NCBI GenBank assembly: GCA_030433215.1
Contig: JAUIMC010000004.1
Span: 62,001-126,000, forward strand
Length of the DNA: 64,000 bases
Direction of reading: 5' to 3'
DNA from: Alphaproteobacteria bacterium
Lineage (GTDB): Bacteria; Pseudomonadota; Alphaproteobacteria; Caulobacterales; Parvularculaceae
Shown: positions 45,330-54,593 of the stretch, piece after piece
Layout of the letters: each line of letters starts with the position of its first letter
How positions within the stretch are numbered: position 1 is the first letter of the stretch
Notes under the pieces: model-generated
Databases searched by the model: none
Told to the model about the DNA's origin: nothing
Seen by the model: the letters and a program-made list of their open reading frames with translations, nothing else
Translations under genes and position numbers: made by a program

Positions 45330-45380
45330 CATGGCCGGCGGGCGCCCGCCGGCCATGACTCTGTCCGGGCCGCGCCCGGA
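45330..45380. terminator. Perfect 28-bp palindrome plus second hairpin
   Basis: Downstream of the porin gene, 45330-45357 is a perfect palindrome with 14-bp arms and no loop (core GGCGGGCGCCCGCC). Seven bases further lies TCCGGGC-CGC-GCCCGGA (45364-45380). Neither is followed by a T-run, so it is an atypical terminator or a dispersed palindrome. No gene is seen in 45259-45546. Confidence 0.5.
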
Positions 45381-45546
45381 ACCGACGATCCATCCGCAGA
45401 GCCGATCCATCCGCCCAATCGTCCGTATAAAGATATGCTGCGCGGATCGCGAACACCGCCTAGGTGAGAGAGTTCCCGCTATTGTTTTCAGTCCGCAGCG
45501 CCCGACGCATTTGCCATAAACCCCGGAATGATTTAGACATTCGCAC

Positions 45547-46989
45547 ATGAAGAAGAACGACGCGTTTCAGGGCTACGACCCGAACGGCGACTTTTGCGAG
45601 ATCTTCGGCCCCGCGGACGGCAAGCAGCCTCAAAACGCGCTTGCGAAAAAGCTTTCAAAGTACAACATCCGCACGCTGAACCAGCGCAACCGCGCCGCCG
45701 AGCGCGAGTTGCACAATCTCGGCATCACTTTCACCGTCTATTCCGATTCAGGCGCGATCGACCGCATCCTGCCCTTCGATCCGATTCCAAGGCAGATCGG
45801 CCAGGCCGACTGGAAAGTGCTGGAAAAAGGCTGCCAGCAGCGCGTTCAGGCCCTTAACGAATTTCTCGCCGACGTTTACGGCAAACAGAAGATCTTCAAA
45901 GACAAGATCATCCCCAAGGCGCTGGTCACCGGCAACAAGAATTTCCGCAAGGAAATGGTCGGGGTAAAGCTGCCGCACAACACCTACACCCATATTAGCG
46001 GCGTCGACCTGATCCGCGACGAGCATGGCGAATTCCTGGTGCTCGAGGACAATTGCCGCTCGCCCTCCGGCGTTTCCTACGTTATCGAGAACCGGCATCT
46101 GATGATGCGCTCCTTTCCCGACCTCATGGAAGGCGTGAAAGTGATGCCGGTCTCGGATTACGGCAAGCGCCTCAAGGGCACGCTGATCGAGACCGCGCCG
46201 GCGCGCTACCAGAACCCGAATGTGGCTCTCCTCACGCCGGGCGTGTTCAATTCCGCCTATTTCGAGCATGTGTTTCTCGCCCGGGAGATGGGCGTGCCGC
46301 TGGTCGAAGGCCGCGACCTCGTGGTCGACGAGGAAGACCGGGTCTATATGAAGACCATCTCCGGCCTTGAACGCATTCACATGATCTATCGGCGCATCGA
46401 CGATGCGTTTCTGGACCCGGAAGTCTTTCGCAAGGATTCCATGCTCGGCGCGCCCGGGCTGATGCGCTCCTTGAAAGCCGGCAAGGTGGCGATCGCCAAC
46501 GCCGTCGGCGCCGGCGTCGCGGACGACAAGGCGGTCTACGCCTATATGCCGCGCATCATAGAATATTATCTGGGCGAGGAGCCGATCCTCAACAATGTGG
46601 AGACCTGGATCTGCCGCGAGGCGGAGGCCCTCGCCTATGTGCTAGACAATCTCGAGGACCTGGTGGTGAAGCCCGTGGGCGAAAGCGGCGGCTACGGCAT
46701 CGTCATCGGCCCCATGGCGACCAAGGCGGAGCTCGCCGCCGTGCGCCGCGAAATAAAGAAGAACCCGTCTAATTATATCGCTCAGCCGATGATCCGCCTT
46801 TCGGTCTCGCCGACCCTGACCAAGGCGGGGCTTCGCCCGCGCCATGTGGATCTGCGTCCCTTCGTTCTTACCGGCAAGGAGCCCTGGGTGCTGCCCGGCG
46901 GGCTGACGCGCGTCGCCATGCGCGAGGGCTCGCTGGTGGTCAACTCCTCGCAAGGCGGCGGCTCCAAAGACACATGGGTGATGCGCTGA
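45547..46989 (+). CDS. Circularly permuted ATP-grasp protein
   Basis: A 480-residue CP_ATPgrasp_1 (DUF407) family protein, predicted to form peptide-like amide bonds. ATP-grasp-type features are VVKPVGESGGYGIVIGP, DLIRDEHGEFLVLEDNCRSPSGVSYVIENR split into 20-residue-scale blocks, and RHVDLRPFVL. Its stop overlaps the start of the alpha-E gene (TGATG). ATP-grasp, alpha-E and transglutaminase genes recur together in many bacteria and were predicted by comparative genomics to synthesise or attach a short peptide. The substrate is unknown. Confidence 0.88.
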   Translation: MKKNDAFQGYDPNGDFCEIFGPADGKQPQNALAKKLSKYNIRTLNQRNRAAERELHNLGITFTVYSDSGAIDRILPFDPIPRQIGQADWKVLEKGCQQRVQALNEFLADVYGKQKIFKDKIIPKALVTGNKNFRKEMVGVKLPHNTYTHISGVDLIRDEHGEFLVLEDNCRSPSGVSYVIENRHLMMRSFPDLMEGVKVMPVSDYGKRLKGTLIETAPARYQNPNVALLTPGVFNSAYFEHVFLAREMGVPLVEGRDLVVDEEDRVYMKTISGLERIHMIYRRIDDAFLDPEVFRKDSMLGAPGLMRSLKAGKVAIANAVGAGVADDKAVYAYMPRIIEYYLGEEPILNNVETWICREAEALAYVLDNLEDLVVKPVGESGGYGIVIGPMATKAELAAVRREIKKNPSNYIAQPMIRLSVSPTLTKAGLRPRHVDLRPFVLTGKEPWVLPGGLTRVAMREGSLVVNSSQGGGSKDTWVMR

Positions 46990-47930
46990 TGCTGCTCTCG
47001 CGTTTCGCCGATAACGCTTTCTGGATGGGCCGCTATATGGAGCGGGCCGAAAGCCTGGCGCGCCTGTTGATGGTCACCGAAAGTTTCGCCGCCGATCAGG
47101 AAAGCGACGAAGCCTGGGCGCCGATCCTTCAGGTCTTCGCGGATGCGGAGGCGTTTGCCGAACGTGACAAGCCGCTGACCGCGCTCAATGTGGCGCGCTT
47201 TTATCTGTCCGACGCCGCAAACGCAAACTCGGTGATTTACGCCGCGACCATGGCGAAGGAAAACGCGCGCTCCCTGCGCCATCTCCTCAGCACCGAAAGC
47301 TGGCGCCAGGTTTCGCTGTTCCAGAAAAGCGTCGCCGCCCTGCAAAAACGCCGCTTCGCGCTCTCCAAGATGAGCGAGATCTGCGCCGATATCCGCGACG
47401 GCTCCTGCACCTTGCGCGGCGTCCTCGACGCCACCTGCTACCGCGACGAGGTCTGGCGCTTTCAGCAGCTCGGCGCGGCGCTGGAGCGGGCGGACCAGTC
47501 GACCCGCCTCATCGACATCAAATATTTCCGCTTCGACCGGGAAGACGACGACGAGGCCGCGCCGCCGGACGTCGCCTGGTGGAACACCCTCCTGCGCTCG
47601 GCCTCCGGCTATCACGCCTTTCAGCGGCGGTACTCTTTTAATGCAGACCCTGCGGATGCGGCCCGTTTTCTCATTTGCGACAAGCACTTGCCGCTTTCTG
47701 TGACGAATGCGGTCGAGGCCGCCTGCACCCAGCTCGCCAGCCTCGACGAGGATTTCGACGCCCGGCCGGGGCCCTTCGTCGCCCGGGCCGCCGAGGCCCT
47801 GCGGGAGCGGCTCGCGGCCCCGCCGGCGCGGCTTTCCGGGCGCACGCTCCACCGCTATCTCGACCAGATCCAGCGGGAGATCATCGCCCTCGCCAACGCC
47901 CTCGATGACCGCTATTTTTCGCCGGCCTGA
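46989..47930 (+). CDS. Alpha-E domain protein
   Basis: A 313-residue all-alpha protein (DUF403) of the ATP-grasp/transglutaminase system. ATG 46989 overlaps the upstream stop; the frame also allows ATG 46974. Typical opening MLLSRFADNAFWMGRYMERAE and repeated Glu/Arg helices such as YRDEVWRFQQLGAALERADQ are seen. The family is thought to be an accessory or catalytic partner of the ATP-grasp enzyme. No enzymatic motif is visible. Confidence 0.88.
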   Translation: MLLSRFADNAFWMGRYMERAESLARLLMVTESFAADQESDEAWAPILQVFADAEAFAERDKPLTALNVARFYLSDAANANSVIYAATMAKENARSLRHLLSTESWRQVSLFQKSVAALQKRRFALSKMSEICADIRDGSCTLRGVLDATCYRDEVWRFQQLGAALERADQSTRLIDIKYFRFDREDDDEAAPPDVAWWNTLLRSASGYHAFQRRYSFNADPADAARFLICDKHLPLSVTNAVEAACTQLASLDEDFDARPGPFVARAAEALRERLAAPPARLSGRTLHRYLDQIQREIIALANALDDRYFSPA

Positions 47931-48017
47931 GCCCTTTCGGATCAGGCGGTGTTAAGACATTAGTGGGCGGGCGCCGTTAAAAGCCCCCCGGCGGTAATCG
48001 AGAGTAAATACGCGAAG

Positions 48018-48944
48018 ATGAGCGTGCCCAGACCCAACGTATCCACCGATCTTCTGCAGGTCCGTCACACGACCCGCTACAGCTATACAAAGCCGGTGAC
48101 CTTCGGGCGCCACCGCGCCATGTTCCGCCCCCATGAGTCGAACGATCTCAGACTCACTTCCTTCGAGATCAGCGCCAATCCCACCGCCGCCCAGCACTGG
48201 GTGCATGACGTGTTTTCGAATTCAAAAACGATCCTCGATTTCTCCGCCGCGCCGCCGTCGGACTTTCTCGAAATCACCTGCACCTTCAATGTTGTGCGCA
48301 GCAGCGTGCAGGTCCCGGTATTTCCGATTTCCGTGAACGCGCAGCGTTTTCCTTTCGACTATCCGAAAGAGCAGATCCCCGATCTCATCGCGCTCATCCG
48401 CCCGGAATACAATCTGCCAGACGAAGCCGTGAATGAATGGGCGAACAAGCTCAAGAAGTCCGCCGGCGACGACACCTGGACGATCCTGACGACCATCAAC
48501 TCGGAAATTCACAAAAGCCTCGCTTACAAGCGCCGCGAAGAGCCGGGCGTTCAGCCGCCGCGCAAGACGCTGGACATGGGCGAAGGCTCCTGCCGCGATT
48601 TCGCCGTCTTGATGATGGAGGGCGTGCGCCAGCTCGGTTTCGCCGCGCGCTTCGTCACCGGCTATCTCTACGATCCGCTGACGGACCAGAAAGACGGCGA
48701 CGCCATGCAGGGCGCAGGCGCAACCCACGCCTGGGTGCAGGTGTTCCTGCCCGGCGCCGGCTGGATCGAGTTCGATCCCACCAACGGCCTCGTTGCGTCT
48801 GGCAATCTCATTCGCACGGGCGTTGCCCGAACCCCGAGCCAGGCGGTGCCCCTCGACGGGTCTTTCCGGGGCTCCATGGACGACTTCCTCGGCATGGACG
48901 TCGACGTTCAGGTAAAGGCCCTCGCCCCGACCCTGCGCAGCTGA
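48018..48944 (+). CDS. Transglutaminase-like cysteine peptidase family protein
   Basis: 308 residues: an N-terminal beta domain (LQVRHTTRYSYTKPVTFGRH) then a papain-like transglutaminase core with catalytic Cys in MGEGSCRDFAVLMM, His in GATHAWVQVFLPG and Asp in WIEFDPTNGL. It is the third gene of the ATP-grasp/alpha-E cluster. It may cut or transfer the peptide made by the neighbours. No signal peptide is seen. The Anbu proteasome-like gene that often follows is not present; the next gene is on the other strand. Confidence 0.9.
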   Translation: MSVPRPNVSTDLLQVRHTTRYSYTKPVTFGRHRAMFRPHESNDLRLTSFEISANPTAAQHWVHDVFSNSKTILDFSAAPPSDFLEITCTFNVVRSSVQVPVFPISVNAQRFPFDYPKEQIPDLIALIRPEYNLPDEAVNEWANKLKKSAGDDTWTILTTINSEIHKSLAYKRREEPGVQPPRKTLDMGEGSCRDFAVLMMEGVRQLGFAARFVTGYLYDPLTDQKDGDAMQGAGATHAWVQVFLPGAGWIEFDPTNGLVASGNLIRTGVARTPSQAVPLDGSFRGSMDDFLGMDVDVQVKALAPTLRS

Positions 48945-48952
48945 AGCGCGCC

Positions 48953-51667
48953 CTAGTCTTCCTTTGGCTTGATGGGCTTGACCGGAACCGGCCTTGTGAG
49001 CGCCGGTTTTTTCGGCGCGAGGTCATAGGCCGGCTTTTTGTCTTCCTTCTTGTCGTCCTCGGCCGGGCGGATCGGCGCCGGCGAATAGCGGATACCGCCC
49101 GGCGCGAGGCGCATGCAATCGACGCCGCCCATGATAGGGTAATTGTTGAGGCACGCGCCGATTTCCTTCACGGCGCCGGTATTGAGCGGCAATGAGATCT
49201 CGCGGTCTTCGCCGACACTGAGACTAAGGTCATCATTCTCGAAGACCATGCCATATTGCGGGCGGTCGCCGCGCTTGAAGGCGTAGACCTTCGCGCCGCC
49301 GAGCTTCCACGCCGCTCCGATTTCGCGCCCCAGCTCGTAAAGATACTCGCGATAATCGCTTTCGCTCGCCGAGGTGGTGCCGGTCGAGAATTTCTCGAAC
49401 AGCGCCGTGCGGTCGCGCCCGCGCTCCTTGTCGCTCTCCCAGGCTTCGACCGCAAAAGTCGCGACGCCCTGATAAGGCAGGCGGAACGTGTTGAACGTAT
49501 GATTGAGCGCCATGACTTTCGTGTCGCGCCGGTCGGTGCCGATATCCGAGAACGGTCCGAAGCGGACATTCTCGTTCGGATTGACGCCATAGGTGCTGAG
49601 CGAGGCGAAGAAGAACGGCTCGTCCGTACGCGTAATGCCGTCCACATCAGATTCACGCAGGACCCGCGCCTGGGTGAGCGTGATGCGGTATTCCGCCCAG
49701 TTGCTTTCAAGCCCGGCGCCGCGCCAGGGCGTTTTTTCGACCAGCAGGGTGAACCGGTAAACGCCTTCCGCCCCGCCTTCGACGATGACATTTGCATAAC
49801 CGGGGGCCGTCGTGTCACCACGGCTGTCCGTATGGCCGCGGGCGATGATCGCGTCGAGTTCGGTGCGGGTCGGCGTCCATTCAGCATAGCCCACATAATC
49901 CTGATCGTTGCGCAGGGCGTGACGCGCGCCCTCCCAGACGGCGACGATTCTTTGCTTTATCTTGCGCTTTAAGGCGTCGCGGCGGTCGCGCTTCGAGGCC
50001 GCGTCATTGAACAGCGTCAGCTCCGTCGGCATTTCGTAAAACGGCCCCACCGTATAGACGGCGCGGTCGCCGCGTTCGAAGTCGTTATAGGTGATGGCGG
50101 GGTTGCGGATCGGACTGTCGGGATCAATCACCGGCAGATAGTCGAGCAGGTAGAGCCTGCGATCAGAGGCCGTGACATCGCCGTCGCGGACCACCTCGCG
50201 CGGACCGCGCACATAGATGTCCGCCCCGGTGCCCGAGCCGCGGTCATTCGATGTCTTCAGTTCCACGCGCAGATACCAGCCCTCGTCCTGAATGGGATCG
50301 GCCACGGGCTCGTGATGGCCGGCGGAAATGAACTGGAAGGGAAAGGCGGTGTATTTCTCGAACTGGTTGGTAATCGCCGAAGGCGGGCGGCGATAGTTGA
50401 AATCTTCCGCGCAGCCGGCGCCGCAGCCTTTCACCTCATCCCAGAAGTCCGGATCGTAATCGCTCATATGCTTGTCGATCATGCGCACCCACTGGCGCGC
50501 GGCGACAATGGCGAGGTTCTTCGACTCCGCGAAAAGATAATCGGACTCGCGCACGCAGTCCGAGCCGTGCCGGGTGATCCGGCGGCAATTCTCACGCGGA
50601 TTGGCGAGCTCAGCCTCCGTCGGCTCCGGCGCCGGCGCATCGAGATCAAGCGCGCCCACATCGATATTGCCGAGCACCCGGCCGAGCCTTCCGGCGCGCG
50701 CAATCTGTCCGGAGACGTCGCGGGAAATCGCCTGCCCGTAATTTTCCGTGAGGCCGCGCTGATCGGCGCCGACGCGCGCCAGCCAGGTCGTGTCCATGGC
50801 GATGCCCGGCGGCGTTAATTGCGCAATGTCGGCAGGCAAGCCGACGATCTGCACCGTCGTCTGTTCGCCCGGCCGCTGGCGGCATTCGCGGTATTTCTCG
50901 CACATGCGCATATTGGAGGTCGGGAAGAAATCCGAACACACCGTATTCAGCGCGCCTTTCATGGGCGCGCGGTCATTGTTGAGCACCGAACAAGCGAGAT
51001 TGTATTTGCCGTGCTGGACCGGCGCGATATCGCGTTCATAGGCGCCGGTGAGCAGCGTCATGCCGGTGCGCTCCTGGCGCGTGTAATCCATATAAATGCG
51101 CTTGCGGCGGATGCTTGAGTTGATCCAGGTGGAGTGGGAGTAGAAGTCTTCCACCGCATGCATGGAAACGCCGAGAATATTGTAGGCGGCGTTGATGTCT
51201 TCCTGTTCCGCCGCCCAGTGGAGGCCGATCAGCGTGCCGGCCATATAGCGCTTCCACGTCGCCTCGACCTCTTCGGTGGATTTCAGATCGTCGAAGTGAA
51301 GGCTCGCCAGGTGCCAGTAATTGGCCATGCCGGCCTTGAAGCGGCTCAGCACTTCCAGCGGGCGGCCTGCGCTCGCCCACCAGATCGGGCTGTAAAGATA
51401 GCTGTCGATGTAATCCGCGTGCCAGGCGATGGCGTGGGCCGCATTTTCGGAAAAGCCGAGCGACGCGTCAGCGTAAACGATATTGGCGCCGGCGGCACTG
51501 TAACAGCGCGCGTCGCCGATCAGCGCCCGGCAGGTGATGTCTTCATGGTGCCAGGGGTCGCCCTTGAGGACGTCCTCGCCGCCATAAGCGAAACCCGGCC
51601 CCGGAAAGGCCGATGTGAAAAACATCGACGCCGCGCCCAGCAACGCGGAAATGCGTTTCAAGGTCAT
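48953..51667 (-). CDS. Large secreted protein with Het-C / zinc phospholipase C-like domain
   Basis: A 904-residue exported protein (signal peptide ends FPGPGFAYG). Residues about 38-185 hold a His/Asp pattern of the all-helical phospholipase C / P1-nuclease / Het-C class: WHHEDIT (H40, H41), HAIAWHAD, YWHLASLHFDD and HAVEDFYSHSTWIN (H170, D174, H178). Central and C-terminal parts look like two beta domains, the first with a PLAT-like stretch (YLRVELKTSNDRGSGTGADI). The tail is Lys/Pro-rich. It is likely a secreted zinc lipase or related hydrolase. The assignment is by motif only. Confidence 0.7.
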   Translation of the reverse strand: MTLKRISALLGAASMFFTSAFPGPGFAYGGEDVLKGDPWHHEDITCRALIGDARCYSAAGANIVYADASLGFSENAAHAIAWHADYIDSYLYSPIWWASAGRPLEVLSRFKAGMANYWHLASLHFDDLKSTEEVEATWKRYMAGTLIGLHWAAEQEDINAAYNILGVSMHAVEDFYSHSTWINSSIRRKRIYMDYTRQERTGMTLLTGAYERDIAPVQHGKYNLACSVLNNDRAPMKGALNTVCSDFFPTSNMRMCEKYRECRQRPGEQTTVQIVGLPADIAQLTPPGIAMDTTWLARVGADQRGLTENYGQAISRDVSGQIARAGRLGRVLGNIDVGALDLDAPAPEPTEAELANPRENCRRITRHGSDCVRESDYLFAESKNLAIVAARQWVRMIDKHMSDYDPDFWDEVKGCGAGCAEDFNYRRPPSAITNQFEKYTAFPFQFISAGHHEPVADPIQDEGWYLRVELKTSNDRGSGTGADIYVRGPREVVRDGDVTASDRRLYLLDYLPVIDPDSPIRNPAITYNDFERGDRAVYTVGPFYEMPTELTLFNDAASKRDRRDALKRKIKQRIVAVWEGARHALRNDQDYVGYAEWTPTRTELDAIIARGHTDSRGDTTAPGYANVIVEGGAEGVYRFTLLVEKTPWRGAGLESNWAEYRITLTQARVLRESDVDGITRTDEPFFFASLSTYGVNPNENVRFGPFSDIGTDRRDTKVMALNHTFNTFRLPYQGVATFAVEAWESDKERGRDRTALFEKFSTGTTSASESDYREYLYELGREIGAAWKLGGAKVYAFKRGDRPQYGMVFENDDLSLSVGEDREISLPLNTGAVKEIGACLNNYPIMGGVDCMRLAPGGIRYSPAPIRPAEDDKKEDKKPAYDLAPKKPALTRPVPVKPIKPKED

Positions 51668-51923
51668 AGCTCTCTCCCCTTAACGGAAGAGCAGGGTAGC
51701 AGTATTTCCGCCGGAAGCGAGATAGCCGGATCCCGTTGCGAAGCCCCCTCTGTTCTGGGCGCGCCCTGCCGATATCTGTCACTTTGCCTGCGCTGGCGCC
51801 CCGGGAATCTACACTTTTGCAGTGCAGTAGTAAGAATTATTCCCCTCTATACTTGGGTGGCGGGAAATATTATTATTTGGTTATGATTAAATATTGAAAA
51901 CCAAGCCATAGCGGGGGCGGCGG

Positions 51924-52859
51924 ATGAAACGGATTGCACTGGCTCTGTTGATACCCATTTTCGTCACAGGATGCGGATCGCTCACAAAGGCCTATGTGCC
52001 GCTGAAGGAAAGCACGCTTTCCCCTGACAAAGAAAACGATGGCGCCTTCGACACATTGTTGACGGAGATCGGCGCGCATCGCGCAACTCTTACGAACAAG
52101 GCGGCGATATGGACACAGGCGGAAGCCGGTTTTGGCGTTGCGGTGCTCGCCGCCGCCGCCTACGGCGCCTTCAACTCAGTCTATGGCGGCAGCAATTTGA
52201 AAGACGCCGCTTTTGCAGCCGCGTCGATTGGCGCATTGCGCAGCTACTCTTCTCCCACGGAAAGGCGGAACGCCCTTCTAGCGGCCTCAGATGCGCTCAA
52301 CTGTCTTTATAAACACGGCAGCGTTTTTAAAGGACCCGCCTCGTCTCAAATGACAAATCTTGTAAGTAGCGCCAGGGGAGGCGCCTCCTCCATCGCAGCG
52401 GTGTCAACGACCTTTAGTCTGTCCAGCTCCTTTGCGGCGCCCAGCCTGCTCCCATTCGACACCACAAAGACTTACCCTGGAACGGATGCGAATACTATTT
52501 TCGCGCGGAACCTGGGCCTGCAACGTCTTCAGGACCGGATGGAAGTCGCGGCGGTCGGCATCGTGGCGGCCGCTGAGACAGAGGAGAAAATCCATAGTCA
52601 GCGCTTCATGATCGTGTCGACCAAATATGTTTCGATCGTCAACACGCTTCTTGAAGAAATGAAGTATGAAATCCCCGACTATCAGGCGGCCCTTGGCGAT
52701 TTGAAAAAGGCCGCCGAAACCGCCGCCAAATCAAAAATGCAGGCGGAGGGCGTTGCGCTGTTTAGCGCAGTCAATCCGGGCGTCTCCCTGAGCAACGTTG
52801 AAGAAGAGCTGCAAAAATACGCCCAGGCGAAAGCCGACATTCAAGCTTGCGGAAGTTAG
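51924..52859 (+). CDS. Putative lipoprotein of unknown function
   Basis: 311 residues with a lipobox (IPIFVTGCGS, Cys17) marking a lipid-anchored envelope protein. The body is mostly helical and Ala/Ser-rich, with a short glycine-containing hydrophobic stretch (FGVAVLAAAAYGAFNSVYGG) and a C-terminal coiled-coil-like part (EELQKYAQAKADIQAC). No family is recognised. It is isolated between a convergent small gene and the divergent large secreted protein; the 256-bp upstream gap is AT-rich near the start. Confidence 0.7.
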   Translation: MKRIALALLIPIFVTGCGSLTKAYVPLKESTLSPDKENDGAFDTLLTEIGAHRATLTNKAAIWTQAEAGFGVAVLAAAAYGAFNSVYGGSNLKDAAFAAASIGALRSYSSPTERRNALLAASDALNCLYKHGSVFKGPASSQMTNLVSSARGGASSIAAVSTTFSLSSSFAAPSLLPFDTTKTYPGTDANTIFARNLGLQRLQDRMEVAAVGIVAAAETEEKIHSQRFMIVSTKYVSIVNTLLEEMKYEIPDYQAALGDLKKAAETAAKSKMQAEGVALFSAVNPGVSLSNVEEELQKYAQAKADIQACGS

Positions 52860-52889
52860 GACCGTTGCCGTCTTCAGCCTGCCCGGCCT

Positions 52890-53243
52890 CTAACGCTGCG
52901 GGTCTTCGTCTTCGCCGGCGACGCCGGTTTCTTCTTCGTCTTCCGGCGCATCGATGTCGCCGGTGAGCACAGCCTCGCCTTCCGGTATGGTCACGTCGAG
53001 CGGGTCTTCATCCGGCTCGCGCGTCCCCACGCCCGGTTCGATGGTTTCGGTCTCAAGCGCCGGGTCGCCGGGCTGCGGATTGACCTCCATTTCGGCGTCA
53101 GCCTCCGGGGCGCTTTCCAGCGCCGCGCCCGGCGCATCGGCAGCCGGCAGGTCGGTGCGCTCGGCGGGGTCCTCTCCGGTGAAGAATACGAAAATGAGGA
53201 TAAGGGCGGCTATGGCGGCCACAGCCGCAAGCAGGCGGGTCAT
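52890..53243 (-). CDS. Small membrane-anchored acidic protein
   Basis: 117 residues from ATG 53243, preceded by AAAGGAG. One N-terminal helix (LLAAVAAIAALILIFVFF) is followed by a long Asp/Glu/Pro-rich, probably disordered periplasmic tail. No family is recognised. It is a plausible real gene because of the ribosome site and anchor. The overlapping frame on the other strand is Ser/Gly-rich and looks like a shadow. Confidence 0.6.
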   Translation of the reverse strand: MTRLLAAVAAIAALILIFVFFTGEDPAERTDLPAADAPGAALESAPEADAEMEVNPQPGDPALETETIEPGVGTREPDEDPLDVTIPEGEAVLTGDIDAPEDEEETGVAGEDEDPQR

Positions 53244-53406
53244 GACGGGCTCCTTTCTCCTTTGCCGGGGCAACACGAGGGTCCGGGGGCCGGTTCCGCC
53301 TCACGCCCGGCGCGGTTCCGCCGGTCGCAGTTCTGTCATTTGCGCGCCGCGCCCCCCGGGCCCATAATCGGCGGCGGCCCGGGGAAGCATGAGGGGGGAG
53401 ATCGTC

Positions 53407-53982
53407 ATGCGTTTTTTCATGGCAGTTGCCGGTCTTTTGTTTTTAGCGAGCGCCGCAAAGGCGGATATCATCGATGAGGCGCGCCTCGGCGCGGCGATCC
53501 ATGCGCTCGATTTCAATGGCGGCGAGCCCGCCGTGGAGGACGGCGTCAACATATCCGGCGAGATCCTTTTCGCCTCGCCGGGCGTCTTCCGGTACATCCT
53601 GTCGCCGCGCCCTTTCGTCCACGGCTCGCTCAACACCGTCGGCGACACCAGCTTTTACGGCGCGGGCCTCGCCTGGGAGCAGCATTTTCTCGGCGACCGC
53701 TTCATGGGCGAGATCGATTTCGGGATTGCGCGCCATGACGGCGTCCTCGAGCCGCCGCCGCTCGGCGATCCCCGGCGCGACGCGGTGATCGCCGATCACG
53801 CCCTCCTCGGCTCGCGCTATCTTTTCCGCGTGGCCGTCGCGGGCGGCGTAAAGCTTGGCGAGCGCTGGCGCGCGCAGGTGTTTTACGAGCACCTCTCCAA
53901 CGGCCAGATCCTCGGCGACGGCCCGCACAATCAGGGCCTCGACAATCTCGGGGTGCGGCTGGGCTATCGCTTCGGAGAGTAG
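53407..53982 (+). CDS. PagL-like lipid A 3-O-deacylase
   Basis: An outer-membrane barrel enzyme predicted to remove the 3-position acyl chain of lipid A. ATG 53407 has GGGGGGAG upstream; 191 residues; signal peptide ends ASAAKAD. The family signature is present near the C-terminus: His162 and Ser164 in YEHLSNG, then the acid in HNQGLDNLGVRLGYRF. The acid is Asp179 where Pseudomonas PagL has Glu. Substrate is inferred. Confidence 0.78.
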   Translation: MRFFMAVAGLLFLASAAKADIIDEARLGAAIHALDFNGGEPAVEDGVNISGEILFASPGVFRYILSPRPFVHGSLNTVGDTSFYGAGLAWEQHFLGDRFMGEIDFGIARHDGVLEPPPLGDPRRDAVIADHALLGSRYLFRVAVAGGVKLGERWRAQVFYEHLSNGQILGDGPHNQGLDNLGVRLGYRFGE

Positions 53983-53988
53983 CGCCGG

Positions 53989-54504
53989 TTATTGGCCCGC
54001 CGCGACATCATACTCGACTTCGTGCTCGTCCCCGGCCCGGCTGACGGCGTTGATCTTGATGGCGCCGTAGGAAAACCCGACCGCCTCCGAGGACGCCCCG
54101 TCTTCGGAAATCATGTTTTCGACGCTGCTGATGCGCACATTGGACAGCGTGATCGTAAAATATTGACGATCCGCGCCGCTGGAGCCGGGTCTGGTCATCA
54201 CGATCTCGATCTCGTCGAACGCTTTCTGCTGGAACGCGGCGAGCGCGATATAAGGGCTCGCCGCATCGGCCTTCTTGACGACGGTGAAATCGCCCGGCGT
54301 TGCGCGCATGCGCATTCGGCCCGACCCCGCGCCCGCAGCCTTCGGCGCGCTGACGGCGTAGCTGACAGTGTCGATGTCGATCTCGCCTTCATGCCCCCTG
54401 TCCCGCGATTCCCCGGCGATGTCGGGAATGGTCATGTAGCCGCTCGCATGGGCGGGGCCGGCGGCGGCAAAACAGATGGCGGCGGCAAGCAAGTGGACTT
54501 TCAT
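53989..54504 (-). CDS. Hcp-family protein with signal peptide
   Basis: 171 residues. After a cleavable signal peptide (ending AGPAHAS) comes an Hcp1-type domain: YMTIPDIAGESRDRGHEGEIDI, FTVVKKADAASPYI, FDEIEIVMTR, YFTITLSNVRISS and VGFSYGAIKI. Hcp proteins form the type VI secretion tube but have no Sec signal. No other T6SS gene is nearby, so this is probably an exported relative with another job. The tail-to-tail neighbour is the PagL-like gene. Confidence 0.75.
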   Translation of the reverse strand: MKVHLLAAAICFAAAGPAHASGYMTIPDIAGESRDRGHEGEIDIDTVSYAVSAPKAAGAGSGRMRMRATPGDFTVVKKADAASPYIALAAFQQKAFDEIEIVMTRPGSSGADRQYFTITLSNVRISSVENMISEDGASSEAVGFSYGAIKINAVSRAGDEHEVEYDVAAGQ

Positions 54505-54593
54505 GTTTCTCCCTCCTCAACATGGTCAGGCGGCCATGCTCTCCCGGCCCGCAAAGCTTGGCAAGCGTTTCCGCCCCCCTTCCCTTTCGCCGG

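Noticed and set aside
48945-48952. Possible Anbu proteasome-like gene after the transglutaminase gene
   Set aside because: Only a few bases separate it from a convergent unrelated gene, so no fourth cluster member is present here.
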